Shown here piece by piece: positions 7,311 to 16,199 of a DNA stretch of 64,000 nucleotides (within the stretch, counting starts at the first letter, position 1; each line of letters starts with the position of its first letter). Made by a program: the position numbers and the translations under genes. Location of the stretch: the NCBI RefSeq assembly GCF_002237595.1, contig NZ_CP022529.1, forward strand, positions 2,294,001-2,358,000, read 5' to 3'. Origin of the DNA: Labrenzia sp. VG12. Lineage in GTDB: Bacteria > Pseudomonadota > Alphaproteobacteria > Rhizobiales > Stappiaceae. The notes under the pieces were generated by a model that had not been told where the DNA came from, ran no database searches, and saw only the letters and a program-made list of their open reading frames with translations.

Positions 7311-9086
7311 ATGACACGGGAAATGACCGGCGCCGAAATGGTCATCCAGGCGCTGAAAGACCAGGGAGTTGACACGATCTTCGGCTACCCGGGCGGCGCA
7401 GTGCTTCCCATTTATGACGAGATCATTCAGCAGGACGGTCTGGAGCATATTCTCGTACGCCACGAACAGGGCGCCGGCCATGCCGCCGAAGGCTATGCCC
7501 GCTCCACCGGCAAGCCGGGCGTTGCCCTGGTCACTTCCGGCCCGGGAGCAACCAACATGGTCACCGCCCTGACCGACGCCATGCTGGACAGCATCCCGCT
7601 GGTCTGCATCTCCGGCCAGGTGCCGACCCACCTGATCGGCAACGACGCCTTCCAGGAATGCGACACGGTCGGCATCACCCGCCCCTGTACCAAGCACAAC
7701 TGGCTGGTGCGCAATGTCGACGACCTGCCGCGCATCCTGCATGAGGCCTTTTATGTCGCGACCTCCGGCCGTCCCGGCCCGGTCGTCGTCGATATCCCGA
7801 AGGACGTTCAGTTCGCCACCGGTACCTATCAGGGACCGACACCGAACCCGGCGTCGGCTCACAAGAGCTACCGCCCGCAGCTGAAGGGCGATGCCGCCAG
7901 CATCCGGCAAGCCGTTGAACTGATGGCCGCCGCCAAGAAACCGGTTCTCTATACCGGCGGCGGCGTGATCAATTCCGGCCCGCAGGCCTGCCAGCTGCTG
8001 CGCGAACTCGTCTCCCTGACCGGTTTTCCGATCACCTCCACGTTGATGGGTCTCGGCGCCTATCCGGCCTCCGGTGAAAACTGGCTGGGCATGCTGGGCA
8101 TGCACGGTACCTACGAAGCCAACATGGCGATGCACGACTGTGACCTGATGGTCTGCATCGGCGCCCGCTTCGATGACCGTATCACCGGCCGCACCGACGC
8201 CTTCTCGCCGGGCTCCCGCAAGATCCATATCGACATCGACCCGTCCTCCATCAACAAGACCATCAATGTCGACCTGCCGATCATTGGCGATGTCGGCCAT
8301 ATTCTGGAAGACATGGTCCGGATCTGGCGGTCCTCGTCCAAGAAGGCCGACGAAACCGCGATGAAGGCCTGGTGGCAGCAGGTCGACCAGTGGCGCGCGC
8401 GCAATTCGCTGGCCTACAAGCCCAATGAAGACATCATCATGCCGCAATACGCGATCCAGCGGCTCTATGAACTGACCAAGCATCGCAAGACCTTCATCTC
8501 AACGGAAGTCGGTCAGCACCAGATGTGGGCGGCGCAGTTCTACGGTTTCGAGGAGCCGAACCGCTGGCTGACCTCCGGCGGCCTCGGCACCATGGGCTAC
8601 GGACTGCCGGCAGCCATCGGAGCACAGGCAGCCCACCGCGATGCTCTGTGCATCGATATTGCCGGCGATGCATCCATCCTGATGAACATCCAGGAAATGT
8701 CGACCGCCGTTCAGTTCGGCCTGCCGGTCAAGGTGTTCATCCTGAACAACCAGTATATGGGCATGGTGCGCCAGTGGCAGCAGCTGCTGCATGGCAACCG
8801 CCTGTCCCACTCCTATACCGACAGCCTGCCGGACTTCGTCAAGCTGGCGGACGCCTATGGCGGTGTCGGCTTCCGGGTGGAAAAGCCGGGCGATCTGGAC
8901 GGCGCCATCGAAGAGATGATCGCTGTCGACAAGCCGGTCCTGTTCGACTGCCGCGTCGCCAATCTCGCCAACTGTTTCCCGATGATCCCGTCGGGCAAGG
9001 CCCACAATGAAATGCTGCTGCCGGATGAGGCCAATGACGAGGCGGTCGCCAACGCGATCAGCGCCGAAGGCAAGTCCCTCGTTTAA
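7311..9086 (+). CDS. ilvB: Acetolactate synthase, large catalytic subunit
   Basis: This enzyme condenses two pyruvates, or pyruvate with 2-oxobutyrate, using thiamine diphosphate and FAD, in the first common step of valine/leucine/isoleucine synthesis. The frame is open from 7227, but the ATG at 7311 follows AAGGACGG and gives 591 residues, the usual length. Domains in order: N-terminal TPP-pyrimidine domain with the catalytic Glu52 in HEQGAGHAAEGYAR; a central FAD-binding domain; and a C-terminal TPP-binding domain with the GDAS...NN motif near residue 452. It is followed 27 bp later by the regulatory subunit. Expression should be set by the leader-peptide attenuator upstream. Confidence 0.97.
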   Translation: MTREMTGAEMVIQALKDQGVDTIFGYPGGAVLPIYDEIIQQDGLEHILVRHEQGAGHAAEGYARSTGKPGVALVTSGPGATNMVTALTDAMLDSIPLVCISGQVPTHLIGNDAFQECDTVGITRPCTKHNWLVRNVDDLPRILHEAFYVATSGRPGPVVVDIPKDVQFATGTYQGPTPNPASAHKSYRPQLKGDAASIRQAVELMAAAKKPVLYTGGGVINSGPQACQLLRELVSLTGFPITSTLMGLGAYPASGENWLGMLGMHGTYEANMAMHDCDLMVCIGARFDDRITGRTDAFSPGSRKIHIDIDPSSINKTINVDLPIIGDVGHILEDMVRIWRSSSKKADETAMKAWWQQVDQWRARNSLAYKPNEDIIMPQYAIQRLYELTKHRKTFISTEVGQHQMWAAQFYGFEEPNRWLTSGGLGTMGYGLPAAIGAQAAHRDALCIDIAGDASILMNIQEMSTAVQFGLPVKVFILNNQYMGMVRQWQQLLHGNRLSHSYTDSLPDFVKLADAYGGVGFRVEKPGDLDGAIEEMIAVDKPVLFDCRVANLANCFPMIPSGKAHNEMLLPDEANDEAVANAISAEGKSLV

Positions 9087-9113
9087 GTCCCAGGCTCAAG
9101 GATAGACAAAGTC

Positions 9114-9686
9114 ATGAACGCCCAGAATGTTGATGCGCCTTCCGCCTATTTCCTGGCCGAAGTCAGCAATGAAATCGAAACCCACACCCTATCGCTTCTC
9201 GTCGACAACGAACCGGGCGTGCTCGCCCGCGTCATCGGCCTGTTCTCCGGCCGCGGCTACAACATCGACAGCCTGACCGTGTCGGAAACCGAGCACGAGA
9301 AACACCTGTCGCGGATCACCATCGTGACCACCGGCACGCCGATGATCATCGAACAGATCCGCCACCAGCTCGACCGCCTGGTGCCAGTGCACCGGGTGAC
9401 CGATCTCACCGTGCGCGCAAAACGCGCCAACCAGGACAAGCCGCTGGAGCGGGAACTTGCCCTGGTGAAGGTTGAGGGAACCGGCGAGAAACGTCTGGAG
9501 GCCCTGCGCCTCGCCGATGCCTTCCGCACCACGGTGATCGACGCCACGACCGAGCATTTCGTCTTCGAGATCACCGGACGCACCTCCAAGATCGAGCAAT
9601 TCATCTCGATCATGAAACCGCTCGGCCTGGTCGAAGTGTCCAGAACCGGCGTCGCCGCCGTGCAGCGAGGTCCGGAAGGGCTCTGA
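9114..9686 (+). CDS. ilvN: Acetolactate synthase, small regulatory subunit
   Basis: The 190-residue partner of IlvB. An ACT domain lies at about residues 22-95 (begins THTLSLLVDNEPGVLARVIGL) and carries the valine-binding feedback site in this family. A second ALS_ss_C-type domain follows (ERELALVKV...FEITG). It also stimulates the catalytic subunit. The gene order ilvB-ilvN, the 27-bp gap and the terminator just after the stop show a two-gene operon. In many Rhizobiales this gene is called ilvH; either symbol is acceptable. Confidence 0.95.
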   Translation: MNAQNVDAPSAYFLAEVSNEIETHTLSLLVDNEPGVLARVIGLFSGRGYNIDSLTVSETEHEKHLSRITIVTTGTPMIIEQIRHQLDRLVPVHRVTDLTVRAKRANQDKPLERELALVKVEGTGEKRLEALRLADAFRTTVIDATTEHFVFEITGRTSKIEQFISIMKPLGLVEVSRTGVAAVQRGPEGL

Positions 9687-9712
9687 ACAGCTACCCAGAG
9701 ACTGAATTCAGG

Positions 9713-9742
9713 AACCCGTCGCAGGCATGCGGCGGGTTTTTT
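9713..9742 (+). terminator. Intrinsic terminator of ilvBN
   Basis: AACCCGTCGC pairs with GCGGCGGGTT (one G-T pair) across a six-base loop, followed by a run of six T. It begins 27 bases after the ilvN stop. Confidence 0.9.
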
Positions 9743-9759
9743 GTCTAAATGGCGCCTCC

Positions 9760-9943
9760 GTCATTCCGGACGGTCTGCAGCAGAGCTGCATGACCAGATC
9801 CGGAACCCAGCGAATATTTCGCACCCCAGGCGCGCCTTTTTCAATAAAGTCAGATAGTTGATTGACTTTGTGCTCGTTTTCACTTGCGCTGATACGCTGG
9901 GTTCCGGATCAGCGTGCAGCAACGCTGCACTCGTCCGGAATGA
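9760..9943. repeat. Long inverted repeat around an AT-rich spacer
   Basis: The left arm 9760-9812 (starts GTCATTCCGGACG, ends GGAACCCAGCG) is largely complementary to the right arm 9895-9943 (starts CGCTGGGTTCC, ends GTCCGGAATGAC). The roughly 80-bp middle is AT-rich. Arm sequences belong to the same GTCAT(C/T)CCGG-type palindromic family seen elsewhere in the window. No gene lies inside. Confidence 0.75.
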
Positions 9944-10230
9944 CAGGCTGAAGGATTGTCAGCAGTCTGCCCCGCCGCAGGAATACGGCAGGTCTTTGTA
10001 AGCTCACCCAACCCCAATTGCTTGGTCATCCCGGACGCAGCGCAGCGGAGAGCTGGAACCGGGGAGCCGAGGGCCTGCCGACTGGTCCGCGACACGGCGG
10101 CAAGGACCTATGGTTCTCCTGTCCCGGCGCGCGCCGCTTAAGGCTGGAAAGACGATGGAGAGGAAAGCAAGCTTGGCAAGGTCTCCCCTGCCACCTACAT
10201 CAAGCCTTCCTTGCCCGTTTCGGACCTGCC
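9944..10230. other. Gene-free spacer with one REP-like hairpin
   Basis: About 290 bases before the N-acetyltransferase gene. A GTCATCCCGGACGCAGCGCA unit starts near 10026. The nat frame stays open through this stretch, but it lacks a start signal and protein-like sequence before 10231. Confidence 0.5.
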
Positions 10231-11058
10231 ATGCCCGCCTTCGATCTGACCACCTATCTCCACCGCATCGGCCTTCAAGCCTGCACACCGGACCTCGCCG
10301 GCCTGAAAGCCCTCCAGGCTGCCCAGATCAGTGCCATTCCGTTTGAAAATGTCCTGCCCTTTCTGGGAAAAGTTCCAGACCTCGATCCGGAAAGCCGCTG
10401 GCAGAAACTCGTTGTGGAGCGTTGCGGCGGTTATTGCTTCGAGCTGAATTCCCTGCTGGGTGAGGCTCTCGACGCCCTCGGTTTCCACGCAAGACAGGTT
10501 CTTGCCCGCGTGCGGCAGGGCGCGGCAGAAGGCGGCGCCCGCTCACATCTTGCCTTTGTCGTCACGCTCGACGGTTCCCAGTGGCTGGTGGATGCCGGTT
10601 TCGGCGGTCAGGCACCGGCGGAGCCGGTCCGGATTTGCGAAGACGCCCAGCCGATCCGTGATCAGACCTACCGGATCCGCTTTGAAGAGACCTCCGGCGA
10701 ACATGTGCTGGAACGGTTGACCGACGCGGGCTGGTTTGCGCTTTATGGCTTTGACCGGGTCGACGTCCGGCCCGCCGACATCGAAGGTGCCAATTTCCTT
10801 TGTGCAGCCTCGCCGAAAATGCCCTTTGCCAACAGCATCAAGTTCTACCGACTGACGGAGGACGGCTTTTTCAGTTTTCTGGACGGCCGGGCGAGGCTGG
10901 TCGGCAAGAATGAAAACCGGGAGTGGCAGATCCGGGAGGCCGAAGAGCTCATCCGGTTCGTGCAGCAGGATATCGGTCTTGGCTACGACCGGCAGACAAT
11001 CCAGGCGATTTTCGCGCGTCTGAATGCGCCTTGGGCTGGAACAACGAACGACTGCTGA
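10231..11058 (+). CDS. nat: Arylamine N-acetyltransferase
   Basis: A cytoplasmic enzyme of 275 residues that transfers acetyl from acetyl-CoA to arylamines and hydrazines. The catalytic triad is visible: Cys69 in RCGGYCFELN, His106 in RSHLAFVV and Asp121 in VDAGFGG. The frame stays open upstream to 10018 because of GC bias, but the ATG at 10231 gives MPAFDLTTYLHRIG, matching the conserved NAT start. In some bacteria NAT homologues act in amide-bond formation in secondary metabolism; nothing nearby suggests that here. The neighbouring acyltransferase gene is on the opposite strand. Confidence 0.92.
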   Translation: MPAFDLTTYLHRIGLQACTPDLAGLKALQAAQISAIPFENVLPFLGKVPDLDPESRWQKLVVERCGGYCFELNSLLGEALDALGFHARQVLARVRQGAAEGGARSHLAFVVTLDGSQWLVDAGFGGQAPAEPVRICEDAQPIRDQTYRIRFEETSGEHVLERLTDAGWFALYGFDRVDVRPADIEGANFLCAASPKMPFANSIKFYRLTEDGFFSFLDGRARLVGKNENREWQIREAEELIRFVQQDIGLGYDRQTIQAIFARLNAPWAGTTNDC

Positions 11059-11086
11059 ACGTGCGGGCAGCACGATACGGGAAGCA

Positions 11087-12244
11087 CTAGCGCCCCTCGG
11101 AAGGCGTTTGCCGCACCGACAGACGATGCCGGAGGCTCTCCAGTCTTGCCAGAACCGCAGTGGCGCCTTGCCGAACCGTCCTGAGCCGTCTTTCAAAAAG
11201 GCCGGCAAATCCCATGGACAGGGCAAAGACGAGCAGAAGCAGTAACAAATCACGGCCCGGCAGATGGTCGTACGTCTTCAGCGCCGGCCCGGCAAACTGC
11301 AGCAGGGGATAGTGGACCAAATAGAGCGAGAAACTGCCGCCTGCGCCCCAGACCAGAAAGCGCCGCAATCCGTCCGGCATGTCCGGAACACTGCCCATCC
11401 TGCCAAGGGCCGCGACGCCAACAAAATTGACGGCGACCAGAGCGGCCAGCAGCGTGTTCCAAAGGAACTCATCGGAGAAACGGAAAAGCGCCCTGACCTG
11501 GGTCTCGGAAAGCGACGTCATGTCCGCCGTTGACGCCAGCAGCGCCGCGGGCACGTCGGTGGCAAGGGAAAAAACATAGAGTCCGACAGGAAGCAGCGCG
11601 AATGACCAGGCCAGTCCGGCGTTCATCCGGAAGCCTGGCGCGGCAATCGTTTTCCAGACCGCAACGCCCAGGAGCCACGCCGGCAGCAGCATCAGGGGCC
11701 TGAAGCCGATCAAGAGCACCAGGCAGACAATCACCAGGATCCTTGCCGCTCCACGCAGATAGACTGCAGCGGCAAACAGCGCATAATAGGCCACCTCGTA
11801 ACTCAGGGACCAGAAGGGACCATTGGTGCCGAGCCGCATGCCCAGAAGGCCCCATTCGTTGGAAAAGCTCAGGCCGGACAGAAAATAGACGGGAACCGGC
11901 AGTGGATTGTACCACCAGCCGGCATAGGCATCGGGCCAGAGCAGCGCACCGGTTCGATCCAGAACCAGCGTCAGGAAGAGAGCCGGCAGCACCACCGAAT
12001 AGAGCCGGGTTGCCCGGTTGAAGACAAAGGTTCCGCCGGACTTGTCCTTTTTCTCGGCCGCAAAGGCGATCACCAGACCGGAGAGAACGAAGAACACCAC
12101 CACCGCGTCGCTGCCAAGGTTGAACTCGCGAATCCAGAGGTAACTCCCGTCCGTAAACCTCGGATAGGCCCAGTGCGACAACAGGACCAGAAAGGCCGCA
12201 CCGAACCGAACCGCATCCAGATAAAGGGAGAGGCCTCGTGTCAT
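11087..12244 (-). CDS. Acyltransferase family 3 membrane protein (OafA/ExoZ type)
   Basis: An integral membrane acyltransferase, 385 residues from the ATG at 12244. Members O-acylate sugars of exopolysaccharide, lipopolysaccharide or Nod factors. It starts with YLDAVRFGAAFLVLLSHW, where the His is the conserved catalytic-type residue of the family. VVFFVLSGLVIAF follows, then about eight further hydrophobic helices. The N-terminal extension to 12319 overlaps the previous gene and is not needed. The start lies one base after the stop of the fatty-acid-hydroxylase gene, so the pair form an operon and are probably co-translated. The substrate is unknown; pairing with a lipid-modifying enzyme hints at a surface lipid or glycolipid. 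Confidence 0.85.
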   Translation of the reverse strand: MTRGLSLYLDAVRFGAAFLVLLSHWAYPRFTDGSYLWIREFNLGSDAVVVFFVLSGLVIAFAAEKKDKSGGTFVFNRATRLYSVVLPALFLTLVLDRTGALLWPDAYAGWWYNPLPVPVYFLSGLSFSNEWGLLGMRLGTNGPFWSLSYEVAYYALFAAAVYLRGAARILVIVCLVLLIGFRPLMLLPAWLLGVAVWKTIAAPGFRMNAGLAWSFALLPVGLYVFSLATDVPAALLASTADMTSLSETQVRALFRFSDEFLWNTLLAALVAVNFVGVAALGRMGSVPDMPDGLRRFLVWGAGGSFSLYLVHYPLLQFAGPALKTYDHLPGRDLLLLLLVFALSMGFAGLFERRLRTVRQGATAVLARLESLRHRLSVRQTPSEGR

Positions 12245-12245
12245 G

Positions 12246-13277
12246 TCAAGGGTCAGCCGGTTCCCGGGGAATCGTCCCCGCCGTTTCAAGCGGTGCAGGC
12301 GTCTTTCCGGACCGTCCACGCGTCAGTCTTGCCCGGATTTCCCGTGCGGAGGCGACCACCGGCTGCACCAGCGTCTGGCGCAGGCTCGGATGCAGCTGCT
12401 CGATGCGGTTGCCATCACCATCGGCGAGACCGAAGGTCAGCTCTTCGTGGCGTTCGGGAACGTAGAGCGTGCCGAACATCCAGTCCCAAAGGGCAAAGAT
12501 CTCGCCGTAATTCTTGTTGTGATGCGGCACCGCGGACGAATGGTGAATCTGGTGCTGGGCCGGCGAAATCAGGACATGTTCCAGGACCCGGCCATAGCTG
12601 ATCCAGATGTGGGAGTGACGGAAATTCGAGCCGGCCAGGTTGAACAGGACGTAGAAGATATTGGCCTGGCCCACCTGCAGATAGGTCACCTTGCCGAAGA
12701 CCGCGTAGAGCACCAGCCCGGTGACCAGACCGATCGCGACATTTTTGACGAAAAAGCTGATCAGGTCATAGACCGGGTGTTTGCGGTAGACCGTGATGGG
12801 CGTCATCACTTCCGCGGAGTGATGCACAGCGTGAAATGGCCAGATGACCGGCCATTCATGGTGCAGCCGATGCACCCAGTAGACGCAGAAATCGGTGACA
12901 ACGACAAAGATCAGCGTAACGGCCAGCGCCTGGCCAATTCCCGTTGTCGCAGATTTGTCAGCGGCGCTGCCGTCAATCCCGTTCAGGCCTTCCACGACGG
13001 CAATCACCGTCAGCGGACTGACCACCAGCATGTTCAATATGCCGAAAAAGGCAAGCAGGCGGCCAAACAGGAAGATCTTGATATCGTTCAGATGCGAGGC
13101 ATGCAGATAGATGTTTTTCGGAAACAACCAGCCCAGGAACCCGCTGATGCCGGCGCCACGCTCGCGGTACCGGTAAAGCACGGCGCCAATGACAAGCGTT
13201 GTCACGATGTAGAGCGGCGCGATGCGCAGCGTCCAGCTTCCCAGAAACGTCTGGTAGATCTCGTTGAGTGTGTCCAT
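12246..13277 (-). CDS. Fatty-acid hydroxylase / sterol desaturase family protein
   Basis: A membrane-bound di-iron oxygenase of the SUR2/ERG3 type. The histidine clusters that bind the two irons are visible: HRLHHE and HAVHHS in the middle and HQIHHS toward the C-terminus, with HSHIW between them. Several hydrophobic helices precede them. The ATG at 13277 (MDTLNEIYQTFLG) follows AGGCAGG closely. An ATG at 13304 is possible, and the frame is open to 13394. It may hydroxylate or desaturate lipid chains; the exact substrate is not visible. The stop is one base before the acyltransferase start. It is transcribed away from the ArsR remnant. Confidence 0.8.
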   Translation of the reverse strand: MDTLNEIYQTFLGSWTLRIAPLYIVTTLVIGAVLYRYRERGAGISGFLGWLFPKNIYLHASHLNDIKIFLFGRLLAFFGILNMLVVSPLTVIAVVEGLNGIDGSAADKSATTGIGQALAVTLIFVVVTDFCVYWVHRLHHEWPVIWPFHAVHHSAEVMTPITVYRKHPVYDLISFFVKNVAIGLVTGLVLYAVFGKVTYLQVGQANIFYVLFNLAGSNFRHSHIWISYGRVLEHVLISPAQHQIHHSSAVPHHNKNYGEIFALWDWMFGTLYVPERHEELTFGLADGDGNRIEQLHPSLRQTLVQPVVASAREIRARLTRGRSGKTPAPLETAGTIPREPADP

Positions 13278-13369
13278 GCCTGCCTGGCGCGTCGAGCGCA
13301 GCATCCTTGCCAAGTTGAACCGGTTCTGTCGCCAGTCTACCGCCCCAGCACTTAATCGTTGGTAACAGG

Positions 13370-13630
13370 AATTCGCACGTTTTCCGCAAACCACCGGAAC
13401 ACTCTGCGCGGCTTTCCCCGGAACTGGACCGCTGTACGGTGATGCAGCACATGAACGTGCTGGAGGCAGCAGACCTGATCATTGTCCAGCGCAAGGGGCG
13501 TGAGCGGTGGAATCATCTCAACGCCCTGCCGATCAAGAAATTTTATGATCGCTGGATCGAAGATTGCGCGGAAAATGCCGTCAATTTGCTGACCCGGCTC
13601 AAAACCGATCTCGAAACGCCGCCGAATTGA
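13370..13630 (+). pseudogene. ArsR-family regulator remnant (C-terminal half)
   Basis: From a GTG at 13439 the frame reads MMQHMNVLEAADLIIVQ, then RKGRERWNHLN and PIKKFYDRWI. This is the recognition helix, beta-wing and C-terminal helix of the ArsR group that typically continues LNPVPI...DRWI. Upstream in the same frame (13370-13438) the expected first three helices are missing or scrambled, although CTVMQH joins directly to the GTG. The DNA-binding domain is therefore incomplete, so I call it a remnant. A very short functional protein cannot be excluded. It has no Shine-Dalgarno sequence. Confidence 0.55.
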
Positions 13631-13774
13631 AACCAAACGCTTTTCTTGCGCGCAATGGCGCGGCTTTCTGCCCCGCCCACCTAGACGCGACACGGTGGAG
13701 CGCGTATACGACACCCGCGTCAGAGGCGCCGGATCGGCGCCATCCAAACCAATCAGATCAAAAGGCACTTCGCC

Positions 13775-15019
13775 ATGATGCACGGTCTCTCCCGACCGAA
13801 AAACCAGATCCGCTGGCTGCTGCTGGAAGGCATCTCGCCGACCGCGCACGCGGTTCTTGAAAAGAACGGCTACACCAATGTGGAAGTCCTTGCCGGCGCG
13901 CTGGAAAAGGACGCCCTGATCGAGAAGCTCCAGGGCGTGCAGATGCTCGGCATCCGCTCGCGCACCCAGGTGAGCGAAGAGGTCCTGGAAGCGGCCAAGA
14001 GCCTCGTTGCCGTCGGCTGTTTTTCCGTCGGCACCAACCAGGTCGACCTGACCGGTACCCTGACCCGCGGCATCCCGGTCTTCAACGCACCGTTCTCAAA
14101 CACCCGTTCTGTCGCGGAACTGACGATTGCCGAAATCGTCATGCTGATGCGCGGCGTGTTCCCGAAATCCTCCGCCGCCCATGAAGGCCGCTGGCTGAAG
14201 ACCGCAACCGGCTCGCATGAAGTTCGCGGCAAGACGCTCGGCATCATCGGCTACGGCAATATCGGCACGCAGCTCTCCAACCTTGCCGAGGCCATGGGCC
14301 TGCGGGTGATCTATTTCGATCTGGTCGACAAGCTGCAGCACGGCAATGTCGCGCCGGCCGAAAGCCTCGACGCGCTGCTGGAAGCGTCCGACGTTGTCTC
14401 CCTGCACGTTCCGGACACGCCGGAAACGCGCAACATGTTCGGTGCCGATCAGATCGCCAAGATGAAAAAGGGCGCGTTCCTGATCAACAACGCCCGCGGC
14501 AAGGTGATCGACATCGACGCCCTCGCCGCAGCGCTGACATCCGGCCATCTGGCAGGCGCCGCCATTGACGTGTTCCCGGTCGAACCGAAATCCAACAAGG
14601 ACGAGTTCATTTCACCGCTGCGCGGCCTCGACAATGTCATCCTGACGCCGCATGTCGGCGGCTCGACGGAAGAGGCCCAGGCCCGGATCGGCGAGGAAGT
14701 CTCCAAGCGCCTGGTGGAATATTCCGATGTCGGCTCGACCATCGGCGCGGTGTCTTTCCCCCAGGTCCAGCTGCCCAAGGGCATCGACGCGACGCGCTTT
14801 ATCCAGGTGCACCACAACGCACCGGGCGCCATGCGCACGCTGAACGATCTCTTCACACGGCACAATCTCAACATCTTCGCCCAGTACATGCAGTCCCATT
14901 CCGACATCGGCTATGTGGTGCTGGATGTCGACAGCCCGGTCGAGGACCCGGTGAAGATCCTGGAAGAGATCCGCCAGCTGCCGAACACCATTCGCGCGCG
15001 GTTGCTCAACCGGGTGTAA
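13775..15019 (+). CDS. serA: D-3-phosphoglycerate dehydrogenase
   Basis: A 414-residue enzyme that oxidises 3-phosphoglycerate to 3-phosphohydroxypyruvate with NAD, the first step of serine synthesis. The length and order match the shorter E. coli-type SerA: a substrate domain, a NAD-binding Rossmann domain with GIIGYGNIGTQLS, the catalytic Arg in NNARGKVIDID, Glu, and His in TPHVGGSTEEAQ, then a C-terminal ACT domain (about residues 340-414) for serine feedback. Two ATGs are adjacent (13775 and 13778). A clean terminator follows. It is transcribed alone. Confidence 0.95.
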   Translation: MMHGLSRPKNQIRWLLLEGISPTAHAVLEKNGYTNVEVLAGALEKDALIEKLQGVQMLGIRSRTQVSEEVLEAAKSLVAVGCFSVGTNQVDLTGTLTRGIPVFNAPFSNTRSVAELTIAEIVMLMRGVFPKSSAAHEGRWLKTATGSHEVRGKTLGIIGYGNIGTQLSNLAEAMGLRVIYFDLVDKLQHGNVAPAESLDALLEASDVVSLHVPDTPETRNMFGADQIAKMKKGAFLINNARGKVIDIDALAAALTSGHLAGAAIDVFPVEPKSNKDEFISPLRGLDNVILTPHVGGSTEEAQARIGEEVSKRLVEYSDVGSTIGAVSFPQVQLPKGIDATRFIQVHHNAPGAMRTLNDLFTRHNLNIFAQYMQSHSDIGYVVLDVDSPVEDPVKILEEIRQLPNTIRARLLNRV

Positions 15020-15041
15020 CCGCCTGCAGTCAGAACAAAGC

Positions 15042-15071
15042 AAAGCCCCGGTCACCGACCGGGGCTTTTCT
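15042..15071 (+). terminator. Intrinsic terminator after serA
   Basis: AAAGCCCCGGT pairs with ACCGGGGCTTTT around a short loop, 22 bases after the serA stop. The flanking A and T runs mean it could work on both strands. Confidence 0.85.
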
Positions 15072-15140
15072 GTTTCACGCCATCCCGTCAGCACCTCACT
15101 TCGGACAAGTGCTGCAAGACTGCAGAGGCGGACGGCCCCC

Positions 15141-16199
15141 TCAGACCTCGGCCAGCTTGTCCACCCGGCGTTCATTCGATGCCGTGCCGGTGTTGACCGT
15201 GGTTCCGGGCTCCAGCAGAACGACCTCGCAGGTTTCCGTCAGGGCCACGGGGCAATGTTCGATGCCGTGGGGAACCACGATGAACTCGCCCTCTTCCAGG
15301 ATTTCCTCACGGTCCCGGAACTTCATCAGAAGCCGTCCTCGGTGGACCAGAAAGAGCTCGTCCTCGGTCTCATGAAAATGCCAGGTGAAGGCGCCGGCAA
15401 ACTTGGCGAGCTTGATCTGCATGTTGTTGATCTGCCCCGCGATACGCGGTGACCAGGTGTCTTCAAACGAGCCGAAGGCCCGGTCCAGGCTCTTCTTGCC
15501 GAAGGGCGACAGGTGCCCGTTCAGGTCCGCGACATCGCGGACGATGGCTGCAAGCTGCGTAGCGAGCGCCGTGCCTTCTGCCGGATAGGCTCCGTCCAGC
15601 GCCGCCGTGCCGATTGTGAAACCGGCCGCACCTGCGTTCTGCACGGCTGCAATGCGCTCCCGGTCGGCAATGGACCCGGCAACGATCACCGGCTTGCCGG
15701 CAGCTTCGCAGACGGCGGCAATCATCGCCGGGATGTCCGGCAGCGGCGACCGGTAGGCCAGAAGGTCGAGACCATGCACCCCGTCATGGCCGACAAGCGC
15801 GCGCGCACTTGCTGCAATTTCTTCGATGCTGCCTTCCAGGACGCTCGGATGCCCGGTGATCTGCCCCGGAAACGGAAAATATTCGATCTTTGTCCCCTTC
15901 AGGATCGGCAGAACGTCCGTGACGCGCGTTCCGCCCAGCAGCACGTCGACCCCGATGTCGACGGCGGCGCGCGCCGATGCGGTTTCGCTGTCCCGGTCCA
16001 GGCTGACCACTTCCAGATAGGACGTCGCCCCCTTTGCCTTGATCCGGGCGTTGAGCGCCTTCAGGTCTTCAACCGGCAGGCCAATATCCTTGAAGCCGAT
16101 ATGGCGCACCCCAAGTTCAAGTGCCGTTTCCAGATGGCTGGCAGCCTCCGGCACGGTGCGGTCGTCCCGGGTGAGCATGAAAATGAAACGCAGGCCCAT
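15141..16199 (-). CDS. Fusion of a TIM-barrel domain and a cupin domain
   Basis: A 352-residue protein, third gene of a threonate-type operon. Residues 1 to about 225 look like a TIM barrel of the HisA/PRAI class, with repeating strand-helix units and a C-terminal phosphate-binding signature (VIVAGSI then AGAAGFTIGTAAL). Residues about 255-340 form a cupin with the metal-binding pattern WHFHETEDELF...G...PHGIEHCP. Its ATG overlaps the pdxA2 stop by one base (TGATG), showing tight coupling. The reaction is unknown to me; the barrel's phosphate site suggests a phosphorylated sugar acid or its breakdown product. The fusion is unusual: barrel and cupin domains in sugar-acid operons are normally separate proteins. 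Confidence 0.7.
   Translation of the reverse strand: MGLRFIFMLTRDDRTVPEAASHLETALELGVRHIGFKDIGLPVEDLKALNARIKAKGATSYLEVVSLDRDSETASARAAVDIGVDVLLGGTRVTDVLPILKGTKIEYFPFPGQITGHPSVLEGSIEEIAASARALVGHDGVHGLDLLAYRSPLPDIPAMIAAVCEAAGKPVIVAGSIADRERIAAVQNAGAAGFTIGTAALDGAYPAEGTALATQLAAIVRDVADLNGHLSPFGKKSLDRAFGSFEDTWSPRIAGQINNMQIKLAKFAGAFTWHFHETEDELFLVHRGRLLMKFRDREEILEEGEFIVVPHGIEHCPVALTETCEVVLLEPGTTVNTGTASNERRVDKLAEV

Noticed and set aside
7233..8483. Long minus-strand frame (416 codons) opposite ilvB
   Set aside because: GC-rich third positions of ilvB leave the opposite strand open. No start signal, and ilvB is certain.
11743..13355. Plus-strand frames opposite the acyltransferase and hydroxylase genes
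   Set aside because: Both minus-strand genes have membrane and histidine-box motifs; the plus-strand frames lack any.
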